Origin: Ilex aquifolium
Lineage: Eukaryota; Streptophyta; Magnoliopsida; Aquifoliales; Aquifoliaceae
Assembly (NCBI GenBank): GCA_951799425.1
Contig: OX637397.1
Span: 11,583,064 to 11,647,063 of the forward strand
Reading direction: 5' to 3'
Length of the DNA: 64,000 nucleotides
In this document: positions 44,571 through 55,827 of the stretch, in pieces
How the letters are laid out: every line of letters starts with the position of its first letter
How positions within the stretch are numbered: position 1 is the first letter of the stretch
The notes under the pieces: generated by a model
Told to the model about the DNA's origin: nothing
The model's database searches: none
Seen by the model: only the letters and a program-made list of their open reading frames with translations
Position numbers and translations under genes: made by a program

Positions 44571-46103
44571 TAAGTCATTGTTCGTGTTTGAAGGCATTAT
44601 ACTACAAATAAAAAACTCTTAAACAATTGTCCAAATTAAAAAAAAAATGGTCTAAAAATAGTCATACAAATTCTTCTTTTAAAATGGCTCGGAATATATC
44701 GTCGACTATATCCTCCATATTAATTGAATTATCATAAAAATATATAAAAACTCCCCAAAATCACACCATACATACAAATGTCTTTGGGGAAAAAAAAATA
44801 CTAATATAACCCATTAAAATTTATAATTTTTAAGCAATAAATAAAATATTGCTCATTTATAAGACTCACGAATTTATCACATCTACAACCACTTCATCCA
44901 ATAACACAACAAAATTATAAACTCAACCACTATATTTCTAATCCACCCTATCTCCATGTAATAAATACCTCGAGCAAAAAATAAAAAAACTAACATAACA
45001 CAATTAAATTCATAATCTTTAAGTGATAAATAAAATCAACCAAATTTACCTCATTTATAAAACTCATGAATTTATCACCGCTATCACCATTCAGCCTCAA
45101 ATAAGGCAATATAATTATAAATTTAATCACCAAATATCCAATCCTCCAAATATAAATATACACCGAAACACATTCACACACATTTCTCTTTTGGTTATCA
45201 ACAAACTCTCTTACCTCTTAACTAAGGTAAAATAACAATATATTAATGTTTAATTAAAAATATGTTAAAAATCATGGATATCCCATGAATTTTGATAATA
45301 TTATACGGATATCTCCTGACATTTTATAAATAACATGGAGACCCTCTAAAGTTTGTTATTCATTGCATGGAAACCCCCTCTGTCTCCCTTTCGTCAATGT
45401 TGCTAACGAAAATTGATAATTTCATCATAAAAAATTTTATTATTTTTACAATTGCCCTTTTCCAAATTTAGTACCAAAAAAATTAAAAAATTAATGAAAT
45501 CAAATAAAATTTGATTTAGTACTCAAAAAATTGATATAATTTAGTACCCCAAAAAATTGATTAAATAAATTTTAATATTAATTTAATAAAAATAAAATTA
45601 ATTTGATATTACTTCGGCAAAGTTGAATATCAATTGGACAAAATTAAATGTCAATTTTTGATAAAAATATATATTAATATACAATTTAAGGTTCTTTTTG
45701 TGTTAGATATTATTTGGTGTTTATAGTCAATGTGCTATTTTTTATTTACATTAAGTGCAATTTAAAAATTAAGAATCAAGTGGCAAAATACATGTCGTCA
45801 GATATATAAAAACTTTGAATTAGTTTCATGGTATAAATAATTGCATGATATGTAGTTTTATCTATTTTATGAAGTAAATAATAACAAAAACAATACGACA
45901 GAAACAAAAAAAAAAAAAAGATAATAGTATGAAAGAGGGAAAGAGGGAAAGAGTATAAGATAGATAAAGAGAAAGAGAGTTATATGATAAATGAAAGTCT
46001 TAGAATTGTAAAAAGAATGAAAGTCCAATTAGGACCATCGGATCAAAACGATCTGAGCCACGAAAAGTTCAAGACAAATAATCTAACCACTTTATTATAT
46101 AGA
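44571..46103 (-). mobile_element. Non-autonomous Helitron H2
   Basis: The 5' end is at 46103 on the minus strand (A|TCTATATAATAAAGTGG). The interior near 46030-46090 matches H1 (cgatctgagccacgaaaagttcaagacaaa). The 3' end at about 44572 has a degenerate hairpin (ATGCCTTCAAACAC) and CTTA in place of CTRR. It abuts the 5' end of the duplicated H1 segment with no spacer. No coding sequence is recognised; the only simple sequence is AT-rich. Confidence 0.7.
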
Positions 46104-46290
46104 TTATTGAAGGTGATTGATTATATAAGGCTCAACCATATTTATAGGGTGAAGATTACATATGATAAAAGATAAATACACACATCTATCATCATCGTCT
46201 ATATTTATCCGTATAATCTGATATCGATATGTCTCTTTGGATCCTATAGTATAATCTTTATGATGATTGAAATAAAGTGTCCAACTTGAA
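46104..46290 (-). mobile_element. Copia-4 3' LTR, right piece
   Basis: Similar to 53702-53890: both contain gattacatatgataaa, a caatctgatat/taatctgatat block and ctctttg(c/g)atcct. It continues the LTR interrupted at 42302. The inner end is approximate. Confidence 0.75.
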
Positions 46291-46583
46291 CTAAAAAGTG
46301 AACTGATTGTTGGATTGCAACATTCTGCTCTATTTTTTCGTTAGTTGTAGCTCTGTCAAATTTGAGCAACACTTGTCGGAACTACATCAGTGTAGATACC
46401 GGAATAGTGGCCGAAAATACGACTGTGATGAAATTGTCGATGATGTACTATTGGTGTAGAAAACTCCCCCTGAATAACAGATCGGGAGAGACATGCTCTT
46501 TCATTCCATGGGATGCAGTTCCTTTGGATGTGAGCAAAACATGAGATTTTTTTTTTTTTTTGCTCCTTTTTTTCCCCTCTTTT

Positions 46584-46971
46584 TGTTAGGATTTGAATCG
46601 CTTTAAACCCACAGACAAACACACACAATCGAAGAACAAACCAAGAACATAAAGCAATAAGAAACAAGAAAGAACAAGACACACAGATTTTACGTGGTTC
46701 GGCAATTTGCCTACGTCCACGAAGCTGCAGGGATTTTACTATTAAGAGAGAGGATTACAATGACGGCTGTACAATGCACTCCCTGAACCCTAATCACCAA
46801 GGAGCGTATTTATATGTCCTGCGCACGGGCCCAAGCCCAATAGAAAAAAAGGACTAAGCCTCATGGACTAAGCCTCATTAAATTTCCCATTAAGATCCAC
46901 GCAACATTATTCGGGTCGGGTCATCATCCGGGTCAGCACACAAAACTAGACTCCACAAAGAAAACCCAACA
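46584..46971 (-). mobile_element. Solo LTR (copia-type)
   Basis: 388 bp, TGTTAG...CCAACA, flanked by CTTTT (46579-46583 and 46972-46976). It contains the conserved tacgtggttcggcaatttgc block and a minus-strand TATAAATA at about 46807-46814. No internal element sequence is adjacent, so unequal recombination between LTRs is the likely origin. The CTTTT duplication lies in a T-rich tract and is weaker evidence than usual. Confidence 0.8.
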
Positions 46972-47103
46972 CTTTTTTTTTTTTTCTCCGTCTCTCTCTC
47001 TCTTTTTTTTTTTTACTTCTCTCATTTTTTGCCTTTTTTTTTCGCTACCAGTTACAAACTCTCTGTTCCTTCCTTGCGCACCAGCTGCAGTGATATTAAT
47101 CTT

Positions 47104-47760
47104 TTTTTTTTTCGGAAAGTTAAATGTATTAAAAGATCAGAAAACCAAGGGTAATTACCCACAATTTGTACAATGAAACAAAACACAAGTCTGTAAGAGA
47201 TGCCCTGAGTAAGGGTATCTCCCACAGAATTGTAGACCAAAATACATTGGATCCAAAGTATATAAAAACAAGGTCACTTCAGCTCCAGTACTCCATCAAG
47301 AGGCCAGCACAACAACCAAATAGAGCAAGACATATGCACGCACCAAGAGTGTGACCATGCACCTGGACAGAAGCATCCCAAACAAAATCATTCCAGAAGA
47401 CCAGGAAAACTCCTGAAGCAGAATGCAGACAGCTGGGAAAAAAATATTCAGCATAAGCAGTTCACGTGAACAGTAAATGCTGCCATACGGATCAGCCCAT
47501 ATCAAGGAGAGACAACCCAGATCAACAGAGCAGAGCAACATTTACGTAGATAGCCCCAAGAAAACATACATCCACACGTAATAGAGCATAGGCACCTGCA
47601 CCATGATAGCCAACGCCGGACAAGAAAACTTACCAACCCAGCTCAGCACAGAGGAACCAAAAACAATACCAGAAACAAATCCGCACCACATATCAGAGCC
47701 AAACAAACACAGAGAACCAGCACACAACCCAAACCCAGTGGAACCAGAACACAAAAAAAA
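47104..47760 (-). other. LINE2 3' UTR and poly-A
   Basis: About 650 bp, ending TTAATACATTTAACTTTCCG followed by an A-run. No gene; small frames here are not supported. It is more than twice as long as the LINE1 3' UTR. Confidence 0.8.
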
Positions 47761-50700
47761 TCAAACAAGAACAGTAGAAAGGTTCCAAGTGTGCACTAAG
47801 AGCAGGTTCCGAGGAATTGCCTTGAATTTAAGAGATGAGAGTCTTTCTCTGATAGTTGATTGAATTCTGAAAATCAAACTGTGTTGAGACGAAATCCGAT
47901 TGTTAAAAATTCTATTGTTCCTCTCCCTCCACACGTTATAGACAGTGACAGAAAGACAGAGCTTGAGGAGAATAGACTTCAAAGATTTTCCTTTCCAGTT
48001 ATCACTTGCCCAGGCAATGAGTGCATTCCATTGAAGAGCAAGAGGGATTTGGCAACACTGCTGCAACAATTGATTCCAAATATCTAAAGTATAGGGGCAC
48101 TCAAAGAACAGATGATTGTGAGATTCTGGGAATTGGTTACATAATGAGCAAGTGGCATCCACCTATGGAGCAAAAGAGGAGATCCTATCCTTTGTACTTA
48201 ATCTATTTCTGATGGCCAACCAAAGGATGAGACTCATTCTGGGTATAGAGTGACCATACCAGATCAGGCAGTACCAAGGGACATTAGTGTTCCGGGTCCT
48301 CAAGATGTTCCAAGCAGAGTCAGTGGTGAACCTGCCATCCGACTTGGGGATCCATTTGATAATGTCTTCCTTAGTAGAATCTGGGGAGTAATTGGGCATA
48401 GCGCGACTGATGTCTTCCAAGAACCTAGATCTACCCACAGGCCAACTCCAATTATTGTTATCAATGATCATAGACACTTTGGCATCCTTCGGAAGTCTAG
48501 ATGTGTTGAATATGTGCTGGTCTCTTGCACCTAATAAAGGCCCATTCGGGTGCCAATTGTCAAACCATAAGGAAGTATTAGAGTCGTTCCCTATAATGTG
48601 CACCAGGTGAGGTTTGATGAGGTCCCTGAGCTTGAGCATTTGGATCCAATTCCATGAGCTAGACTGTGATGGATTTGCCTCCCATAAACTTTTGCTATGT
48701 AAGTGATAGGAATGAATCCACATACACCAAATATTCTGTTTATCCGTAAAGAGTTGCCATAAGTACTTGAGCATTAAAGCGTCATTAACCTGCCTCAGGT
48801 TCCTGATACCTAAACCTCCCTCCTCTTTAGGCTTACATACATCACTCCACGCAACCTTAGCACCAGATTTGCCGAGCTCAGTACCCTTCCACAAAAACCT
48901 TCTTAGAAGCTGTTCAACCCTGTCAAGAAGCTGTTGGGGAAGTTTCAAATGAGAGGCCCAGTAAAGTTGTAAGCTATACAACACAGACTGAATCAATTGG
49001 AGCCTTCCTGCATATGACAAACTTCGATTGGTCCAGTTACTAATCCTAGTTTCAGTTTTTCTCAAGAAGGGAGTGACAATGGGCAGTTTTAAGGCTAGAA
49101 GAAATAAGGGGAAGACCCAAATATTTGATAGGCAAAGTCCCCTCCTCAAACCGAAAAATCGTCTTTAAAGAGATCCTCACCTCATCACTGACAGAGGACA
49201 AAAAAATATTGCTCTTCCTGGGGTTCGCTTGAAGACCAGACATAAATTGGAACAAGTCCAAGCCTTCCTTGAGTAAGCTAGTAGACCTGGGATCCCCAAA
49301 ACAAAAAAGGAAGAGGTCATCAGCAAAGGCAAGCTGGGTAAGTTTAATCTTTTTGCATCTCCAGTGAAATTTAAAACCATGACAAGAAGAAATAATGTGA
49401 TGATTGATGAGAGTGAGAATTTCCATAGCCATAACAAAAAGATAAGGGGAAAGGGGATCTCCTTGTCTAATGCCTCTGGAGCCGGAGAAGAAACCAACCA
49501 GTTCACCATTATGGTTGATGGAGAATTTGGGAGTAGAGATGCAGGCTTTGATCCAGGAAATAAGAATAGGGGGAAAATTGAAGCCCTCCAAAATATCAAA
49601 CAAAAAATCCCAGTTCAAAGTATCATAAGCCTTCATGAGGTCAACCTTAACAGCACATCTGGGGGTCCCACTATTCTTATGGTAGTCCCTCAAAATTTCC
49701 TGAGTGAGAAGGATATTATCCCCAATTCTACTTCCAGGCAAAAAAGCAGCTTGGTTGTTACCAATGATATTCCGCAAGACCATCTTGATCCTATTTGCAA
49801 TGATCTTAGCAATAGCCTTATAAAAAAACGTTGCAGCATGAGATGGGTCTGAAGTCCCCAATATCCGTGGGATTCGGAACCTTTGGGACAAGAGCAATAA
49901 TTGTTGCGTTGAATTCCTTGAGGAGCCTGCCAGAGGAGAAGAACTCCATAACTGCCCTTATAATATCTTGACCTATGACAGGCCAAGCTTTCTTGTAGAA
50001 ACACCCGTTGAAGCCATCGGGACCTGGAGCTCTGTTATCATTGAAAGAAAAGAAAACATCTCTAACTTCAATTGGCGTGACATCCCTCGACAGAAACAGG
50101 CCTTGCTCAGAAGAAATTTTGTTTTGAATAATTCTGTTCAACAAGTCCTTCCTATCAAAGGTATCCATAGTAGGGACAGAACCCCCAATAAGTTGGGTGA
50201 AATAATCAACAGCTTCCTTCTTAACCTCGGAATCATTACAGGTAAGAGATCCATCAGCTCTTCTAAGGAACATGATTTTTTTCCTGTTTTTTCTATTGGT
50301 AATTGACTTGAAAAAAAATGAGGTGTTATTATCCCCCTCTTGTAACCACTTGACTCTAGATTTTTGTCTATAGAAACATTCCTCTTCTCTGGCGGCTTTA
50401 GTGAACTTGAGCATCTGTGCTTGCTCCTGTTTTTTAAGGGTGGTGTTGAGAGGGTCAAGAGCAAGAAGGTTTTGGAAATTGACAAGTTCTTCTCTAGCTG
50501 CATTCGTTATCATAGACACATCCCCAGAATCCTTACCCAATAACTTCAAGGTTACTTTGAGTTTCTTGAGCTTGGTGCAAACTTGGTATTGTAGAGTGCC
50601 TTGGACCTCCTCCCTCCAAACTTGGGTAATAATGTGAATAAAGTTCTCCCTTTCAGCCCAAAAGTTGAAGAATTTGAATGGGTATCTTCGCTTCACATTC

Positions 50701-51416
50701 TGGGGGCCAATCCTCACTAAAATTGGGCTGTGATCAAAGATTCCAGAAGGCAAAAACACAGCTTCAGAAACAGGAAATTTTTGGAGCCAATATTCATTGA
50801 CAAGAGCTCTATCCAGTTTCCTCCAAACAAGGCCACAATCATGTCTATTGTTACACCAGGTGAGAAAATGCCCAGAGAACCTTAGGTCTTCGAGGGCCGC
50901 ACATTGCAAGCATTCATCAAAATCCTCCATGGCAATAGTTCTTCTCCCAGAACACCCCACAGATTCATGAACTCCTCTAACAACATTGAAGTCACCTAAC
51001 ACAAGCCAAGGAATAGGTGCAATAGTGAGAGCAAAATACTTGAGATCAACCAAAAGTCTCTTCCTTTCCTGGTCTTCATTGGCCCCATACACAAAGGCCA
51101 CATAGAATTCAAAGATGTCATCAATGGACTGTACATTGCATAGAATAAGCTGATCAGTTTCAGTAATTTTATTCACCTTCAAAACATTCGGGTTCCACCC
51201 TACCCAAATTCTACCAAAAGGATGGCTACTATAGTTGGAGGTTGAATTCCATTGTCTAAAAACTTTACTCAAAACAAAATCCTTATTTACAGGTTTCACT
51301 TTTGTTTCCACAATGCTAATCATATCAAGCTTTTGATTACCAATGATTTTCCTTATTTCTTGCTGTTTAATAGGGTCATTTAAGCCCCTAATGTTCCAAC
51401 AAGCAATGTTCATCAT
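47761..51416 (-). pseudogene. LINE2 ORF2 (endonuclease-RT-zf-RVT) with two frameshifts and one stop
   Basis: It starts at the ATG at 51416 within the ATGA overlap. Endonuclease blocks are ACWNIRGLN, IVETKV, VLGDFNVV, WRKLDRALVNEYW and FDHSPI (usual SDH reads FDH). The RT has APGPDGFNGCFYKKAW, GSRIGDNILLTQEILRDYHK, RGIRQGDPLSPYLFV and LAFADDLFLF. zf-RVT has CSLCNQFPESHNHLFFEC. Frameshifts occur at a T7 run (minus strand) near 49820, where CCNV should pass to FYKAIAK, and at an A5 run near 49057, where LLEK should pass to TETRISNW. A TAG at 48163-48165 precedes VDATCSLC. ORF2 cleaves the target and reverse-transcribes the LINE RNA. Confidence 0.93.
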
Positions 51417-52802
51417 GGAGACTTAGGGATAGAGGGGCTAAGGGGGATCTCCATACTTCCACCCTTGATTTTTTTGTTCTTTCCTTTCTTCTTCTTGACT
51501 TTACCAAGTAGTTTCCTGGGGGATTTGGGTATCTCATAGGACCCCTCTGGTTTATCAACAACTTTAGGGGAGAGATCCACCACAATTTGACCTCCTTGTA
51601 GTTCCAAACAACCAAATTTGTTTGGAGAGGTGGGGGCAGGGCAAATATCAGGTAAATTATCAACAACAGAGATAGAGGTTACCACATTCTCCATTGGAGG
51701 GGGATCATTTGAGTGCATGTGGTCCACACCGCTCGATCCCGGAAGATGGATAGAACAGTCACCCTGAGGCTCGCACACATTCATAGGGGGATCAACAATA
51801 ACCGTGGAGGAGATGGCTTTTCCTTTGCTTATGAAGTCCGAATGTTGTTTCTCACTGCTAGTCTGAGTTTGTCTGGGACAAGAGGAGTTGTTATGCCCAA
51901 AAATCTTACATCGAAGACATTGCTTAGGCTTCCATTGATACTCAACTTTGATCTCAAGTAATTCACTCGAGTCACCAGTGCCCATATCCAAATCAAAGGA
52001 ATTGACCAGCCGTTCAGCAGCATTAATTTCAACACAAACACGTGCAAAACTAATCCTCCTTTTAGTGGAGGTTAAGGTGTCAGCATATAATGGTTTACCC
52101 ACAGCACTGGCCAGGTGACTAATTCCTTCCTCACTCCAAAATTGGAGAGGAACATTAAGAAGTTTTACCCAAATCGGGAGGACAGAATGGTCCTCCTTAG
52201 CCATCCTGAAGTTAGCAGACCATTTCTTTAGGATCAAAGGTCTGCCAGAGAAGAGCCATGGGCCAGCTTCCACCACTTTAACTCTTGCCTCCTCATCCAT
52301 AAATTTGAAGACAAAGAATCCACTATCATTAGCATAAACCTCTAACAATCCCAACTTATCCCACATCTTATGAGCTAGGAAACTCACATTAGAGAATGGA
52401 AGTTTTTTCTCAATGAAGTAACCCACCAAGCAGGTTTGCCAATCCTTGCTACCTTGAGTAGCTACTTCCTGGGGGGGGTTGAACAATAGTCCTGGACTCT
52501 TGTTTGATAGGCTCAATGTATCTGAGCTTCATTTGTTCCACTGGGAAAGAGGGTTTTCCCACATTACCATCTCTCACAATTTGGCTCCAAGGCGTACTAT
52601 GTGCTCCTCCTGCAGTACCTCCCTCCTTTACATAACTTGGGCTGTTACTCCCTTTCACCGCATTGGCCACGATGGAACCCTTGACTGGTACCTGTTGTGA
52701 TTTTGAGGAAGCCTCCATAGTTTTGTAACTATCAGCAATGGCTATGCCGCCCCTTTTTGGGTCAGGTCCCTTAACGTAAGGGCCATTAGTTTCGTCACCC
52801 AT
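51413..52802 (-). pseudogene. LINE2 ORF1 (DUF4283 RNA-binding protein) with a homopolymer frameshift
   Basis: It starts at MGDETNGPYV (52802); upstream codons are 5' UTR. An N-terminal region with WSQIVRDGNVGK leads to TIVQPP, where a run of eight C (minus strand, near 52470) shifts the frame. The downstream frame gives CLVGYFIEKKLPFSNV and GPWLFSGRPLILKKW (DUF4283), the intact knuckle CLRCKIFGHNNSSC, and a basic tail KVKKKKGKNKKIKGG. LINE1 has no shift at the same site. The stop overlaps ORF2 by ATGA. Confidence 0.92.
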
Positions 52803-53118
52803 GAGTGGGTGAGGCGCAAAACAAGAGGGAAGGAGAGAAGGAAGGTATTTATAGACGAAAAACGAAGATGGGAAGGTCGATTGAGGTAGAATCAGACCGA
52901 AAAAGGGGGGGCTTAGGGCAAAGGAGATCAGCGAAACAGGGAAAAAACAGAGCACAGGTAGAAGAGGATGAAAATAGCGTGGAGAGGGCTGGTAGGGAGA
53001 TGAGATGAAGGAGGGTGGGTTGGTTGGGTATCAGGACCTAGGGTTTCATGGGGGTTGGGATCGAAGCTTTCTCATCTCGCCTTTTCTGGTGTTTTCCTTT
53101 TGCAGTGATATTAATCTT

Positions 53119-53566
53119 AAGGACATCTAAATGGTTGATGACAAAATGGGTCTTGTTCCTCCTAATGGGACTGCTGGCTATATTTCCCATTACTATAATT
53201 ACGAATGTGAAATGCTTCACGATAGGATGATGAATGTAAGGTTAAACAATAAATGCATTAATCTAAGCAAAGAAATGATGAAGATCTGACGTCCGGCAAG
53301 AACTAGATACGATAAAATCTCCTACAGAGGATTTCCACCACAATAGAGACGGTTATTACAATTCACGACTGTGATAATGAACAACCCAAACATTGATTTC
53401 AAACCTAAGCTGATCACAAGGGAGTCTACCTCCGGTGGTTGGTGGGATCTCTCACTAACTGGTGAAGCAGAATTTGTTGGAAAATTAAAGTAGGATACGA
53501 GGGACAGCTCAAAACAGTGACAATGAAGCAAAGCGGAAGCAAATGTAAAGTAGGTTTGATCGACCA
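53119..53566 (-). other. Copia-4 internal remnant, no recognisable domain
   Basis: Sequence between LINE2 and the primer-binding site. Its counterpart left of the solo LTR is 46291-46583. No gag motif can be read with confidence. Confidence 0.5.
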
Positions 53567-53578
53567 GCTCTAATACCA
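53567..53578 (-). promoter_or_regulatory. Copia-4 primer-binding site
   Basis: Minus-strand TGGTATTAGAGC, one base from the initiator-tRNA-Met complement, directly adjoining the LTR. Confidence 0.85.
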
Positions 53579-53950
53579 TGTAGAAATTTATAAGAAGAGA
53601 GATATCGGATATAATAAAATAAAGAAAAACAAGATACAAAGAATTAACGTGGTTTATCAAATTGCCTACATCCACAGATCTAACTCCCTATGGGCTACAT
53701 TGATGTATTATTGAAAGTGATTGATTACATAGGGCTATAGGATTACATATGATAAAGATAAATAGACACATATCGATCATTATCTATATCTATCAGTACA
53801 ATCTGATATTGATAACTCTCTTTGCATCCTAACGTATATCTATCTAGATTGGAAGATTCTCTTTGGATCATCAGATACCCTCTACTTGAATTCATGGTAA
53901 TGCAAAATATTAATTAAAAAATGAAACAAAAAATAGAGGTGATAAATTAG
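53579..53950 (-). mobile_element. Copia-4 5' LTR
   Basis: It starts TGTAGAAATT next to the primer site and contains cgtggtttatcaaattgcct, a conserved block shared with the other copia LTRs here. It matches the split 3' LTR. The outer end is approximate. From 53951 to 54398 nothing is recognised. Confidence 0.7.
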
Positions 53951-54471
53951 TGATTTGGATCCCACATTTACTCATTTGAATTTTGCTCATCTACGTTATT
54001 TGATTCTTGATTTTTGTTCTAGTTTTTTATCGTCGGATATTTTTCTTGACTTGAAATGAGTAACATAGGGTCCATGGCTTCTTTGCCTTTTGAATTTCTC
54101 TTGACTTGGAAAAGAAAAGGTTTGTACCAAAGAATTAGATTAAACACTAGCATTTTGGCAATAAGGACCTGAAGTGCCAACATTAGGTCAACCATTTCTT
54201 GGTCTCTTGAATTTCTATTGGCAATATTGACGTATGCATTGGAGGGATTTCCTCCTGCCCAACGCCGGGGTCTTTTTAACCTTTTGGCAATTTTGCAGCT
54301 CTCGTGGACGGGATGATATTAGGCATTTCAACAATTGCATAAATTTCCCCAGTGCAATTCTCTTGACTAACAGTAGATGAAGAATTTTGTGGGCTTTGTG
54401 ATGCAGGGAAACGGGTATAAATAAGGGTTTAATGAACGAAAATGGATAATGAAAAGGGGAAATTGAAAGGA

Positions 54472-55359
54472 GGTACACCAAATTAGACTTAATTGTAAAA
54501 AAGTACATAAAAAAAATGTTGGGTAATTAAGTCCTTAATTTTGATACTTATTTGTATCTAAGTACATTATTTGAATTTTACTAATTTTTTTGTGACATTT
54601 TTGTCCTCCATTGATCCGTGTGTATTTTCTTTGGAAAGTGGTGCATTAAACATCTCCTAGTTTTATGGGAGAACTTTAATATTTCATATTTGTATGTCCT
54701 CCCTTGATTCATGCGAATTTTTTTTTTGGAAAGTGGTTTTGTTTTCAAATTATATTAATATCCGAACAGTGTAACAGCGTAACAATAATAGTGTAACAGT
54801 GTAACAAGCCATTTACACAAAATATTGTACTATTATATTTTGTCAAACATATATTTTCATATAATTTCATTCAAAACAGTCCATCCCCGTTTTGAATTTG
54901 TTATCACATGCAAAAAACTACTGAACACTGTTTTTGTTACAGGGTATTGTTACACTGTCTTTGTTACAGTGTATTTGTTATATTGTCTTTGTTACACTAT
55001 TATGGAGTTCGGATATTAACAAAATTTGAAATTCAAAAAAGTGATATATTCTAAAATAAATGGAATATTAAAATTCTCCTATAAAACTAGTAGTAGTAAA
55101 TATTTAATGCATAAATATAATTTGAAAATAAAACCACTTTTCAAAAAAAAAAATACACATGAATCAAGGTGCATTAAAGATAAGATATTTTGAATTAAAA
55201 GACCCTAAATTTTAGCGCTTAATAAATGTCTTGTTAAAGTTTTTATGAAATAAAATTTTACAAAATGGGCATTTACGTCTTTGTATCTCAGCTGTGTACT
55301 TTTTTTCAAAACATTTTGTTCTATGTACTTTTTTACAATTAAGTCTAATTAGGTGTACC
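54472..55359. mobile_element. 888-bp inverted-repeat (MITE/foldback) element in the left LTR
   Basis: The termini GGTACACC(A/T)AATTAGACTT... are inverted repeats matching for about 37 bp with one mismatch. Inside, a second inverted structure pairs ttcatgcgaattttttt-type sequence near 54713 with its inverse near 55160, and tatccgaacagtgtaac-type sequence with gttacactatta...gttcggata. No transposase; the superfamily is unassigned because the TSD is not clear. Confidence 0.8.
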
Positions 55360-55827
55360 GGCTTCCAAAGAACCCTAATGAAAATAAACTATTGAATTGC
55401 GCACAAATACCGGTTTAGATTTCTACTTTGGGCCTGTTGATTCACAAGAGAATACCAGTCTTAAAGGCTTCAATAAATCTATTGATGCCTAAGAATACCT
55501 GAAAGATTGGGAAGAAAAGAAACAACTCTCTCAATTGTAAGCGATAATCAAAAGCTATTTTTCCTTAAGGCTTACAAGAGTTTATGTAATAAGCAGAAAC
55601 CCTAAACTAACTAGGAAAAAAAAAAACTAACTAGGAAACTAGAATCTTAATTAAATTAAAAAATCAAATAAACTAAAATCCTAACTAAACTAGTAAATAA
55701 AATAAAATATTTTTTTAATTAAATTAGGAAACATAATAAAATCTCTTAAATTTTCCTAATTGAACGGCTTTGATCATGTTTAAATAAAATATCAAAATTC
55801 CTGTCATTTATTCTGCATCATTCTCCT

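Larger units (their letters stand above)
47104..53100 (-). mobile_element. LINE2: L1-type LINE, nearly intact
   Basis: It is flanked by the 18-bp duplication TGCAGTGATATTAATCTT (47086-47103 and 53101-53118). The minus strand ends in a short poly-A after TTTCCG. It is 5997 bp and holds ORF1 (52802-51413), ORF2 (51416-47761), a 5' UTR (53100-52803) and a 3' UTR (47760-47104). Homologous along its length to LINE1. Confidence 0.95.
46104..53950 (-). mobile_element. Copia-4: decayed copia element hosting a solo LTR and LINE2
   Basis: The minus-strand 5' LTR is at 53579 and the primer-binding site at 53567-53578. The internal remnant is 53119-53566 and 46291-46583, and the 3' LTR is split between 46104 and 42302. 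No gag or pol motif is recognisable in the internal remnant, so copia assignment rests on the primer site and LTR form. Confidence 0.7.

Noticed and set aside
47166-47863. Small frames in the LINE2 3' UTR
   Set aside because: No domain and no homology to the LINE; they lie between the ORF2 stop and the poly-A.
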